Made by a program: the position numbers and the translations under genes
Shown here: piece by piece, positions 1-6,296 of the stretch
Numbering within the stretch: position 1 is the stretch's first letter
Layout: every line of letters begins with the position of its first letter
Assembly: GCA_964343975.1 (NCBI GenBank)
Contig: CAYFLU010000096.1
Span: 1-12,790 of the forward strand
Length of the DNA stretch: 12,790 bases
Source of the DNA: SCUN01 sp964343975
GTDB taxonomy: Bacteria; Acidobacteriota; Vicinamibacteria; Vicinamibacterales; SCN-69-37
Reading direction: 5' to 3'
Notes under the pieces: model-generated
The model's input: the letters and a program-made list of their open reading frames with translations, nothing else
The model's database searches: none
Told to the model about the DNA's origin: nothing

Positions 1-1283
1 ATGATGTCGGCGATCTTGCCGGCCGACACCGTGCCGACGTCTTTGTCCTTCTTCATCATCACCGACGGCCAGTAGGTGGCCGCGCGGATCGCATCCATCG
101 CCGGCACGCCGAGTTCGCGCACCCAGATGTCGAGTTCCATCCAGGTCGTCTGGCTCTGGAACATCATCGGCACGCCGTTGTCGGTGCCGATGAGCTGCGT
201 CACGCCGGCCTCCTTCATCTGCAGGAACTTCTTGCGGAGCGTCGGCTTGCGCGCGGGCGAGAGCTGGTAGTACGGGAACTGGTCCGGATGCGCGAGCGCC
301 GCTTTGATGTCGGCGATCGTGTCGGGCTCGAGGCCGACCTTCCACGACGGGTCGTCGAGCATCTCGGGGTTGTCGCGCATGTACTCGTAGTTCCAGAGCG
401 GCGTCAGCGTGGGCGTCCAGAAGAACGGCCCCTTGTTCATCTGCGCCGTGCGCGCGCGCACCATCGCCATGATGTCTTCCGGATACTCGGGCGCCGTCGC
501 CAAACCGGTGTGTTCGAAGTTGTCGACGCCGTACTTCATGCCGAGGCGGATCTCATCGGGCCGATGCGAGTGCCCCACCACCGGCAGGCCGCGCTTGTGC
601 GCCTGATCGATCACGGCGGCCACTTCGGCTTCCTTCATTTCGTCCTGGTCAATCAACTTGATGACGTCGGCGCCGGCGTCGGCGATCTTGTTGACCTTCG
701 CTCTCGCGTCGTCGACGCTCGTCACGCCCCAGCGGAAGAAGTCGGTGCCGGGATAGGGCGCATGCTGGATGAACGGTCCCGACACATACAGGGTCGCGCC
801 CATGAGCTTGCCGCTGTTGATGGCGTTGCGGACGTTGATACTGGCCTCGAGTGGCGCACCGAGGTCGCGCGCGCTCGTCACCCCGGCCATCAGGAGCTGG
901 CGCGCGGACGCCGGCATGATCTCCTTCTCCAGCCGGTTCGCGTACGTCTTGTCCCAGTGGTCGTAGTCGGGATGCCCGTTGAGCATCGTGTGGACATGCA
1001 TGTCCCACAGGCCCGGCATCACCGACATGCCTTCGGTCGAGATCACCTCGGCCCCGGCCGGCACCGCGAGCGCGCCAACTTGTCCGACGGCCTTGATACG
1101 ATCCCCTTCGATGATGATCACGGAATTGCGGAGGGGTGTGGAGCCGAAGCCGTCGATCAACGTGCCGCCGACCATCGCAACGACCTTGGCGGCGGCCGGC
1201 GCGGCCGGGCGCTGGGCGACGAGAGCAGGCGCCGCACTGAGCAGGGCACCAACAAGCAGGACAGCGAGATGACGAACCTTCAT
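1..1283 (-). CDS. Secreted metal-dependent amidohydrolase (imidazolonepropionase-like), C-terminus cut by window edge
   Basis: The minus-strand frame is open from ATG at 1283 to the window edge (427 codons, no stop reached). Residues 1-23 look like a Sec signal peptide (MKVR, then a hydrophobic stretch ending ALVA before QR), so the enzyme probably acts outside the cytoplasm. Amidohydrolase metal ligands appear in order: DMHVH (H96, H98), a candidate carboxylated lysine in VIKLI (K209), HSH (H238, H240), EH (H258) and GTD (D368). An N-terminal strand module (GGTLIDG..., IIIEGDRI) and the ending AGKIADI are typical of the prolidase/imidazolonepropionase-like branch, usually about 430-480 aa, so only a short tail is missing. 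GGAGG sits 4 nt before the ATG. The substrate cannot be told from sequence; secreted peptidase, lactonase or general hydrolase are all possible. Family is confident, function is not. Confidence 0.9.
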   Translation of the reverse strand, partial: MKVRHLAVLLVGALLSAAPALVAQRPAAPAAAKVVAMVGGTLIDGFGSTPLRNSVIIIEGDRIKAVGQVGALAVPAGAEVISTEGMSVMPGLWDMHVHTMLNGHPDYDHWDKTYANRLEKEIMPASARQLLMAGVTSARDLGAPLEASINVRNAINSGKLMGATLYVSGPFIQHAPYPGTDFFRWGVTSVDDARAKVNKIADAGADVIKLIDQDEMKEAEVAAVIDQAHKRGLPVVGHSHRPDEIRLGMKYGVDNFEHTGLATAPEYPEDIMAMVRARTAQMNKGPFFWTPTLTPLWNYEYMRDNPEMLDDPSWKVGLEPDTIADIKAALAHPDQFPYYQLSPARKPTLRKKFLQMKEAGVTQLIGTDNGVPMMFQSQTTWMELDIWVRELGVPAMDAIRAATYWPSVMMKKDKDVGTVSAGKIADI

Positions 1284-1305
1284 GGGGCCTCCGGGTAACG
1301 GCTGG

Positions 1306-1311
1306 ATTGTA
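1306..1311 (-). promoter_or_regulatory. Candidate -10 box for the amidohydrolase gene
   Basis: Minus-strand TACAAT lies 22 nt before the ATG at 1283, in an otherwise GC-rich divergent intergenic region. It leaves room for a short leader containing the GGAGG at 1292-1288. No TTGACA-like -35 is visible at 16-18 bp spacing, so the call rests on the -10 alone. Confidence 0.35.
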
Positions 1312-1378
1312 GTCAACATCGCACCGCTATCTTTGGCCTTTTCACCAACTTAGAGAGCCTGCGCTGAGCGATCTGCGC

Positions 1379-1384
1379 TATGAT
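1379..1384 (+). promoter_or_regulatory. Candidate -10 box for the Tudor-like gene
   Basis: TATGAT lies 11 nt before the ATG at 1396. Transcription would start within a few bases of the start codon, giving a very short leader or none. No Shine-Dalgarno sequence lies between. No convincing -35 is seen. Confidence 0.4.
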
Positions 1385-1395
1385 GACTCCACCGT

Positions 1396-1614
1396 ATGCG
1401 CATTGCTCCTGGCGCCCGTGTGGCCCACGCTCAGTACGGCGCCGGTACCATCAGCGCCACCGACGACCAGTACACCGTGATTGATTTCGACGATCACGGC
1501 CAGAAGCGCTTCGTCACGCGCATGGTGACGCTCGAGTCCACCAGCGTGCCGGCGCCCGCCAAGGCGGCGTCTCCCAAGAAGCGCGCGCCACGAAAGAAGA
1601 AGACGGACGAATAG
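1396..1614 (+). CDS. Small stand-alone Tudor/SH3-like protein resembling the PcrA/UvrD C-terminal domain
   Basis: This is a 72-aa protein. Residues 5-47 follow the pattern G.RVAH..YGAGTI...DD.YTVIDFDDHG.KRFV, which matches the small Tudor-like barrel at the C-terminus of PcrA/UvrD helicases, where it contacts RNA polymerase; CarD-type RNAP-interaction domains are related in fold. Residues 48-58 form an Ala/Pro linker and 59-69 a strongly basic tail (KKRAPRKKK) suited to nucleic-acid binding. No helicase part is present and no flanking sequence suggests a truncated UvrD. The following DUF2585 gene begins 13 nt after the stop, so the two are probably cotranscribed. A role in transcription or repair is inference from the fold alone. 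Confidence 0.7.
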   Translation: MRIAPGARVAHAQYGAGTISATDDQYTVIDFDDHGQKRFVTRMVTLESTSVPAPAKAASPKKRAPRKKKTDE

Positions 1615-1627
1615 TCCGGTCGCGCCA

Positions 1628-2203
1628 GTGAAGCCTCTGTCCTGGCGCACGGCCGGACTGCTGATTCTGGCCCTCCTGCTCATCGCCGCGCTCAGCGAGC
1701 ACGCGATGGGCCGTCTGCTCCTCGGCCCCGACGGTCACTTCGGCCTCTGGGAAGGCAACATCTGGAGCAGCGAGCAATCCCAGCGCTTCGCCGACCCGTA
1801 TTCCTTTTCCCATGTGGTCCATGGCGTGCTCTTCTACGCCGTGCTCTGGCTGGTGGGCCGCCGGTTTCCCGTCAGTACCCGTCTCGTTGCGGCCGTCGCC
1901 CTCGAGGCCGGCTGGGAAATCCTCGAAAACTCGCCCATCATCATCGAGCGCTACCGCGCGGTGACCATCTCGCTCGGCTACGAGGGCGATTCCATTCTCA
2001 ACTCGATGAGCGACGTGCTCATGATGGCTGCCGGATTTCTGGCAGCCTCCCGCTGGCGCATCGGGATCACGGTCGCCATGGTGCTCGCGTTCGAGCTCGG
2101 CATGCTGCTCCTCGTCCGCGACAACCTCACGTTGAACATCCTGATGCTGATCCATCCCATCGACGCCATCAAGGCATGGCAGATGGCGGGCGCGCCACAC
2201 TGA
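1628..2203 (+). CDS. DUF2585 / UPF0314 family integral membrane protein
   Basis: A 191-aa protein with a GTG start, recognised as DUF2585 (UPF0314) by several family hallmarks: YSFSHVVHGVLFY (58-70), EAGWEILENSPIIIERYR (93-110), GDSILNSMSD (120-129) and RDNLTLNILM followed by IDAIKAWQ near the end. About four or five hydrophobic segments (roughly 8-26, 62-78, 84-98, 128-142, 146-163) place it in the cytoplasmic membrane. The conserved polar residues within and beside membrane segments (His, Glu, Asn, Asp, Arg) suggest a catalytic or binding role, but no function is established for the family to my knowledge. The GTG at 1628 has no clear Shine-Dalgarno sequence; its closeness to the upstream stop suggests translational coupling. 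Length agrees with the family. Confidence 0.85.
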   Translation: MKPLSWRTAGLLILALLLIAALSEHAMGRLLLGPDGHFGLWEGNIWSSEQSQRFADPYSFSHVVHGVLFYAVLWLVGRRFPVSTRLVAAVALEAGWEILENSPIIIERYRAVTISLGYEGDSILNSMSDVLMMAAGFLAASRWRIGITVAMVLAFELGMLLLVRDNLTLNILMLIHPIDAIKAWQMAGAPH

Positions 2204-2229
2204 CCACCACCATGTGCATCTGCGTGCAA

Positions 2230-2256
2230 TAAAGTCCGGAGGAGCGCGGCCGATCA
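2230..2256 (+). promoter_or_regulatory. Sigma-28 (FliA) class flagellar/chemotaxis promoter
   Basis: TAAAGTCC (2230-2237), an 11-nt spacer and GCCGATCA (2249-2256) match the known FliA consensus TAAAGTTT-N11-GCCGATAA at 13 of 16 positions with exactly the right spacing. It lies about 70 bp before the chemoreceptor start at 2327, the expected target class for FliA. This is the only such full match I found in the window. Confidence 0.75.
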
Positions 2257-2277
2257 CGTTACTGGGTCGCTCGAACA

Positions 2278-2287
2278 CTGCCGGCAG
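2278..2287. repeat. 10-bp perfect palindrome in the chemoreceptor leader
   Basis: CTGCCGGCAG is self-complementary and lies between the sigma-28 promoter and the MCP1 start codon. It could be an operator or may be chance in GC-rich DNA. Confidence 0.25.
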
Positions 2288-2326
2288 GGAGTCGACGGAG
2301 CTCGGGCGCTTCACACGGGATCCGTC

Positions 2327-3855
2327 ATGGCTCAGCGAACCCCGGCGGCTGGCCTTTCGTTACAGGCGAAACTGCTCTCCGCCTTTGCCTTGCTCTTCGC
2401 CCTCGTGCTCGGTGGTGGCACGCTGGCGTGGTACTCGTCCTACACCATCAAATCGCAGCAAGACCTGACCGAGGCCGCCGCGCGCCGCCTCCAACTCGCC
2501 CAAACAATCGCCGCCACCAACGCCGAGATCTTCGGCGCCGAGAAGAACATGATCCTCGGTGGCATCACCAACGACTCAAGCTGCTCGACCGGTGGACGAC
2601 ACGTCTGCAGGAACTACTCGCCGAAGGTACCAAGGACACCAAGTCCCTCACCGGCATGATGACGGCGCCGGAACTGCGCTCGAAGGCCGGCGCGTTGCAG
2701 TCGACGATGGAGCGATGGTCCACGCGCTGCGATTCGTGCCACGAAGTCGCCGCCAAGCCCGGCGGTCTGCGCGCGAACATCGCCGAGGTGGCCGCGCTGG
2801 CCGCCCAGAGCGAGCAAATCCTCGCCGAGAACGACACGATCGCGACCGAGATCCAGCAGATCGAAGACACCGGCTTCAACGCCGATGCCGCCGCGACCGA
2901 CCGCGCCTACAGCCAGGCGCGCATTGCTGTCGGCGTGCTCGTGCTCATCTCGGCGCTCGCCGCCGGAGTGATCTTCGTCGTCGTGCGCCGTCTGACCTCG
3001 CGCCTCCGGTCCACGGCGAGCCACCTCCGCGCCGGCGCCGATCAGGTCCTCACCTCGTCGTCGCAGGTCTCGGATTCGGCCAACACGCTCTCGCAGGGCG
3101 CCACCGAACAGGCGGCGTCGCTGCAGGAAACGTCGGCCTCAATGGAAGAGATGTCGTCGATGACGCGCCGCAATGCGGAGAATTCATCGCACACGGCGAA
3201 GATCATCACGGAAGTGGCGGGACACGTCACCGAATCCCACCAGGCGCTCGGCAGCATGGTCGAGTCGATGAAGGCGATTCAGACCTCCACCGAGCAGATG
3301 TCGCGCATCATCAAGACGATCGACGAGATCGCCTTCCAGACGAACATCCTCGCGCTCAATGCCGCCGTCGAAGCCGCACGCGCCGGCGAAGTCGGCATGG
3401 GCTTCGCCGTCGTCGCCGACGAAGTGCGCAATCTCGCGCAGCGCTCCGCGCAGGCGGCCAAAGACACGGCCCAACTGATCGAAGAGTGCACCGGCAACGC
3501 GCGTCAAGGCGCGGTCAAGGTCAAGTCGGTCGCCGACAAGATCTCCGGCATGACCGAGAGCGTCGAACGCGCGCAATCGCTCGTCAACGAAGTGAGCGAA
3601 GCCAGCCGTCAGCAGGCGCAGGGCTTCGATCAGGTGGCGCAAGCGATCGTGCAGATGGAAAAGGTCACGCAGCAGAACGCCGCCGTGGCGGAAGAGAGCG
3701 CGGCCGCCGCGGCCGATCTCACGTCCGAGGCCGACTCGACGTTGCGGCTCGTGAGCGAACTCGAAGCGATGGTCGAAGGCGGCGCGGTCGCGGCCGCACC
3801 GCCCGCCGCACACGCGCCGACGGACGCCCCGCCGGCCTTCCAGCGCGCGGCGTAG
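2327..3855 (+). pseudogene. Methyl-accepting chemotaxis protein with periplasmic heme-c motif, interrupted by a one-base frameshift (MCP1)
   Basis: Reading starts at ATG 2327 and continues to about 2575 in one frame, then carries on in the next frame to the stop at 3855. Restoring one base near 2573-2577 gives a 509-aa chemoreceptor. Numbered on that repaired protein: TM1 about 16-36; periplasmic helical domain 37-198 containing CDSCH (135-139, bases 2728-2742), the CxxCH signature for covalent heme c; TM2 about 200-220; and a cytoplasmic signalling coiled coil whose hairpin tip IDEIAFQTNILALNAAVEAA lies at about 331-350. TM2 is followed almost directly by the adaptation/signalling helices, with no room for a HAMP domain. 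The C-terminus (PAFQRAA) has no obvious CheR/CheB tether pentapeptide. The sigma-28 promoter upstream ties it to flagellar motility. As written, the first frame ends at 2659 and the product would be truncated; this may be a sequencing error or real inactivation. Confidence 0.85.
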
Positions 3856-3895
3856 CCACACACATAACACCACGCGCGCGCATCAGCGTCACGCT

Positions 3896-3919
3896 CGTAC
3901 GCGCGCGTCGTCGCGTACG
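3896..3919. repeat. 8-bp inverted repeat after MCP1 (possible transcript hairpin)
   Basis: CGTACGCG (3896-3903) and CGCGTACG (3912-3919) are perfect inverted arms around an 8-nt loop, 40 bp after the MCP1 stop. The surrounding 3870-3980 is dominated by alternating CG/CA/CGT steps. There is no T-run, so it is not a classical intrinsic terminator, though the hairpin could still protect or stop the MCP1 transcript. Apart from the -10 candidate at 3981, nothing else is recognisable in 3856-4000. Confidence 0.4.
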
Positions 3920-3980
3920 CGCACGCTGCCGACATTCCGGCACGCGCACACAGATCCGCATCAGCGCGCGTGCGCGGGCG

Positions 3981-3986
3981 TATCAT
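3981..3986 (+). promoter_or_regulatory. Candidate -10 box for the oxidoreductase operon
   Basis: TATCAT lies 14 nt before the ATG at 4001, right after the GC-rich stretch. No Shine-Dalgarno sequence is seen before the ATG, so a leader of only about 7 nt is implied. No clear -35. Confidence 0.35.
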
Positions 3987-4000
3987 CGGAACAGCTGGGT

Positions 4001-4762
4001 ATGCGCGCCACTGCGGACGTGCGCGACATTGTGCAACCCGGCGAGCGCGTCATCGCGATCGTCGGGAACTACGGCTCCGGTAAAACCGAGGTCTCCGTCA
4101 ACCTGTCGATCCAGCTCGCGCGCGCGGGCCACGCCGTCCAGATCGCCGACCTCGACATCGTCAATCCCTACTTCCGCTGTCGCGAAGCCGCCGACCACAT
4201 GGCCGCGCATGGCGTGCGCGTGGTCGTGCCGAGCGGCGCGCAAGCCTGGGCCGACCTGCCGATCATCCTGCCGGAACTGCGCGGCATGCTGCGCCCCCCA
4301 GACGGCACGCTCTCGCTCTTCGATGTCGGTGGCGACGACGTGGGCGCGCGGTCGCTGGCGTCGTTCCGCACGAGCGTGCGCGACGGCGAGTACGCGCTCT
4401 GGCAAGTGATTAACGTCCGTCGCCCGTTCACCGATTCGGTCGCCGGCTGCCTCGAGATGCGGCGCGCCATCGAGGCCGCCTCACGCTTCCGGGTGACGGG
4501 CTGGATCGCCAACTCGCACCTCATCGACCACACCACGCCGCAGGACATTCTCGAGGGCTGGCAACTCGCCGAGGCCGTCAGCGCGGCGAGCGGCCTGCCC
4601 GTGCGCATGGTCGCCGTGATGGAGGAATTCGCCGGGGCGCCGGAGTTGGCGGCCCTCACCGCCCCCGTCCTTCGCATGACGCGGCTCATGACGCCGCCGT
4701 GGTCCGTGCCCCGCTCCGCCACTCTCACCCGTCTGGGTCGTTTTCAAGGAGTCCGCCCGTGA
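4001..4762 (+). CDS. P-loop NTPase, first gene of a 2-oxoacid:ferredoxin oxidoreductase operon
   Basis: A 253-aa soluble protein with Walker A GNYGSGKT (22-29), followed by ADLDIVNPYFR (49-59) and a DVGGDD segment (108-113) that resembles the Walker B/switch II of SIMIBI-class (CobQ/MinD/CooC-like) NTPases; VINVRRPFT (136-144) may help select the base. The Walker A is not the deviant KGGxGKT form of ParA/MinD. Its stop overlaps the next gene's GTG (GTGA, 4759-4762), so the two are translationally coupled, which strongly suggests that it serves the oxidoreductase. Possible jobs are cofactor or Fe-S insertion, assembly or regulation; none is shown by the sequence. The ATG has no Shine-Dalgarno sequence. 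I recall similar ATP-binding genes beside such operons in anaerobes but could not check. Confidence 0.8.
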   Translation: MRATADVRDIVQPGERVIAIVGNYGSGKTEVSVNLSIQLARAGHAVQIADLDIVNPYFRCREAADHMAAHGVRVVVPSGAQAWADLPIILPELRGMLRPPDGTLSLFDVGGDDVGARSLASFRTSVRDGEYALWQVINVRRPFTDSVAGCLEMRRAIEAASRFRVTGWIANSHLIDHTTPQDILEGWQLAEAVSAASGLPVRMVAVMEEFAGAPELAALTAPVLRMTRLMTPPWSVPRSATLTRLGRFQGVRP

Positions 4763-5739
4763 GTCGCATCGACATCGATGACATCCGCTGTAAAGGCTGC
4801 GGCCGCTGCATCACCGCCTGCCCGAAGGACCTGATCACGTTCTCGCACGACCTCAACGATCGCGGCTACAACTACGTGACCTTCGCGGGCAGCCCGGAGG
4901 AATGCAGCGGCTGCACGATCTGCGCGGTAGTCTGTCCCGACCAGGGCATCGAGGTCTGGAACCACAAAGACAAACAGACCTTCGTGAACACGACAGGGCT
5001 CACCGAGAACATGTCGCACTACTGCCCGGGCTGCACGCACGGCGTCATCCACCGGGTGACGGCCGAGGTACTGGAAGAACTCGGGCTCCTCGGCCGCACG
5101 ATCGGCATTGCGCCCGTCGGCTGTTCGGTGCTCGCGTACGAGTATTTCAATCTCGACATGTTCGAGGCCGCGCACGGCCGCGCGCCGGCTGTCGCCACCG
5201 GCGCGAAACACGCGCGCCCGGACCGGATCGTCTTCACCTACCAGGGCGACGGCGATCTCGCCTCGATCGGCGGTAACGAGATCCTCCATGCCGCGAACCG
5301 CGGCGAGAAGATCACCGTGATCTTCGTCAATAACGCTATCTACGGCATGACCGGCGGGCAGATGGCGCCCACCACGCTCGCCGCACAGAAGACCACGACG
5401 TCGCCGATGGGCCGCGACGTCAACGCGGTCGGCTACCCCATGCGCGTGTCGGAGCTGCTGACGTCCCTCCGCACACCGGCCTTCATCGCGCGCGGGTCGG
5501 CGCACGACGGCAAACACACGACCCAACTCAAGAAGCTGATCCGCCGCGCCTTCGAATATCAGCGCGACGATGTCTGCTTCTCGTTTGTCGAGGTGCTGTC
5601 GACGTGCCCCACCAACTGGGGCCTCTCTCCGGATGAAGCCGATGCGTGGCTGGCCAACGAGATGATTCCCTACTACCCGCTCGGCATCTTCAAGACGCCC
5701 GAGATGTCCGCCGTGGAAGGAGCCCGTCATGACCACTGA
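4759..5739 (+). CDS. 2-oxoacid:ferredoxin oxidoreductase, fused ferredoxin (delta) and TPP-binding beta subunit
   Basis: A 326-aa protein from GTG 4759, chosen because AAGGAG (4746-4751) sits 7 nt upstream and homology begins at once (SRIDIDDIRCKGCGRC). Residues 11-21 and 49-59 hold two CxxCxxCxxxC motifs, a two-[4Fe-4S] ferredoxin module equal to a delta subunit. The remainder is the beta subunit: CPGCTHG (89-95), where CPGCGHG is usual, C122 as a further candidate cluster ligand, and the thiamine diphosphate/Mg site GDGDLASIGG (163-172) with VNN at 190-192. Electrons from oxidative decarboxylation of a 2-oxoacid would pass through these clusters to ferredoxin. It overlaps the NTPase gene by 4 bp and the gamma gene by 11 bp. 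The substrate (2-oxoglutarate, branched-chain or other oxoacids) is not determined by sequence. Confidence 0.9.
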   Translation: MSRIDIDDIRCKGCGRCITACPKDLITFSHDLNDRGYNYVTFAGSPEECSGCTICAVVCPDQGIEVWNHKDKQTFVNTTGLTENMSHYCPGCTHGVIHRVTAEVLEELGLLGRTIGIAPVGCSVLAYEYFNLDMFEAAHGRAPAVATGAKHARPDRIVFTYQGDGDLASIGGNEILHAANRGEKITVIFVNNAIYGMTGGQMAPTTLAAQKTTTSPMGRDVNAVGYPMRVSELLTSLRTPAFIARGSAHDGKHTTQLKKLIRRAFEYQRDDVCFSFVEVLSTCPTNWGLSPDEADAWLANEMIPYYPLGIFKTPEMSAVEGARHDH

Positions 5740-6283
5740 CACCGAAGTGCTGATGGCCGGGTTTGGCGGCCAGGGCACGCTGCTCGCCGGCAAGGTGCTG
5801 GCCCAGGCCAGCCTCGACCTCGGTCAGGAAGTCAGCTGGCTGCCCTCGTATGGCCCCGAGATGCGCGGCGGTACGGCCAACGTCATCGTCTGCATCGGGT
5901 CGAAGCCGATCGGCTCGCCGCTCATCGAGCGACCGCGCGGCCTCATCGTGATGAACCTCCCGTCGCTCGAGAAGTTCGCGCCGAAAGTGCGCGCCGGCGG
6001 CGTAATCGTCGTCAACGAGTCGCTGATCGATCGCGATCCGCATCGTGACGACTGCACCGTGCTGAAGGTGCCGTCGCGCGAGTTGGCGCAGCAGGCGGGC
6101 GCGCCGCGCGCGGCCAACTTCGTGATGCTCGGCGCCTACATCGGCGCCACCGGCGCTGTGCCCGCCGAGGCGATCGAGACCGCGATCGCCGAGGAATTCA
6201 CCGGCGACAAAGCGAAGTTCGTCGCCCCGTCGATCGCCGCGTTCCGCGCGGGCCTTGCGTGCGCGCAGGCGACCACCCACTGA
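5729..6283 (+). CDS. 2-oxoacid:ferredoxin oxidoreductase, gamma subunit
   Basis: A 184-aa protein that begins with the family's GFGGQGTLLAGKVLAQA pattern (11-27) and continues with SWLPSYGPEMRGGTAN (36-51), both hallmarks of KorC/VorC/PorG-type gamma subunits, which help hold CoA and bridge the catalytic subunits. A GGAAGGAG sequence precedes the ATG. The start lies inside the end of the beta gene (11-bp overlap ATGACCACTGA), indicating translational coupling and fixed stoichiometry. Length is normal for the stand-alone gamma subunit. Confidence in the subunit is high; the substrate class is open. Confidence 0.92.
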   Translation: MTTDTEVLMAGFGGQGTLLAGKVLAQASLDLGQEVSWLPSYGPEMRGGTANVIVCIGSKPIGSPLIERPRGLIVMNLPSLEKFAPKVRAGGVIVVNESLIDRDPHRDDCTVLKVPSRELAQQAGAPRAANFVMLGAYIGATGAVPAEAIETAIAEEFTGDKAKFVAPSIAAFRAGLACAQATTH

Positions 6284-6296
6284 TCCGGAGACCGCC

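Noticed and set aside
288..1298. Long plus-strand open frame opposite the amidohydrolase
   Set aside because: Composition is His/Arg/Val-rich with no family pattern, while the opposite strand shows a complete set of amidohydrolase metal ligands and a signal peptide.
2565..2585. Programmed -1 ribosomal frameshift in MCP1
   Set aside because: There is no slippery heptamer or evident downstream pseudoknot, and chemoreceptors are not known to use recoding. A base loss is simpler.
2559..4409. A 616-codon plus-strand open frame, the longest in this half of the window
   Set aside because: It is Arg/Gly-rich and overlaps MCP1 and the NTPase, both of which have clear family motifs in other frames. 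It is a GC-driven shadow.
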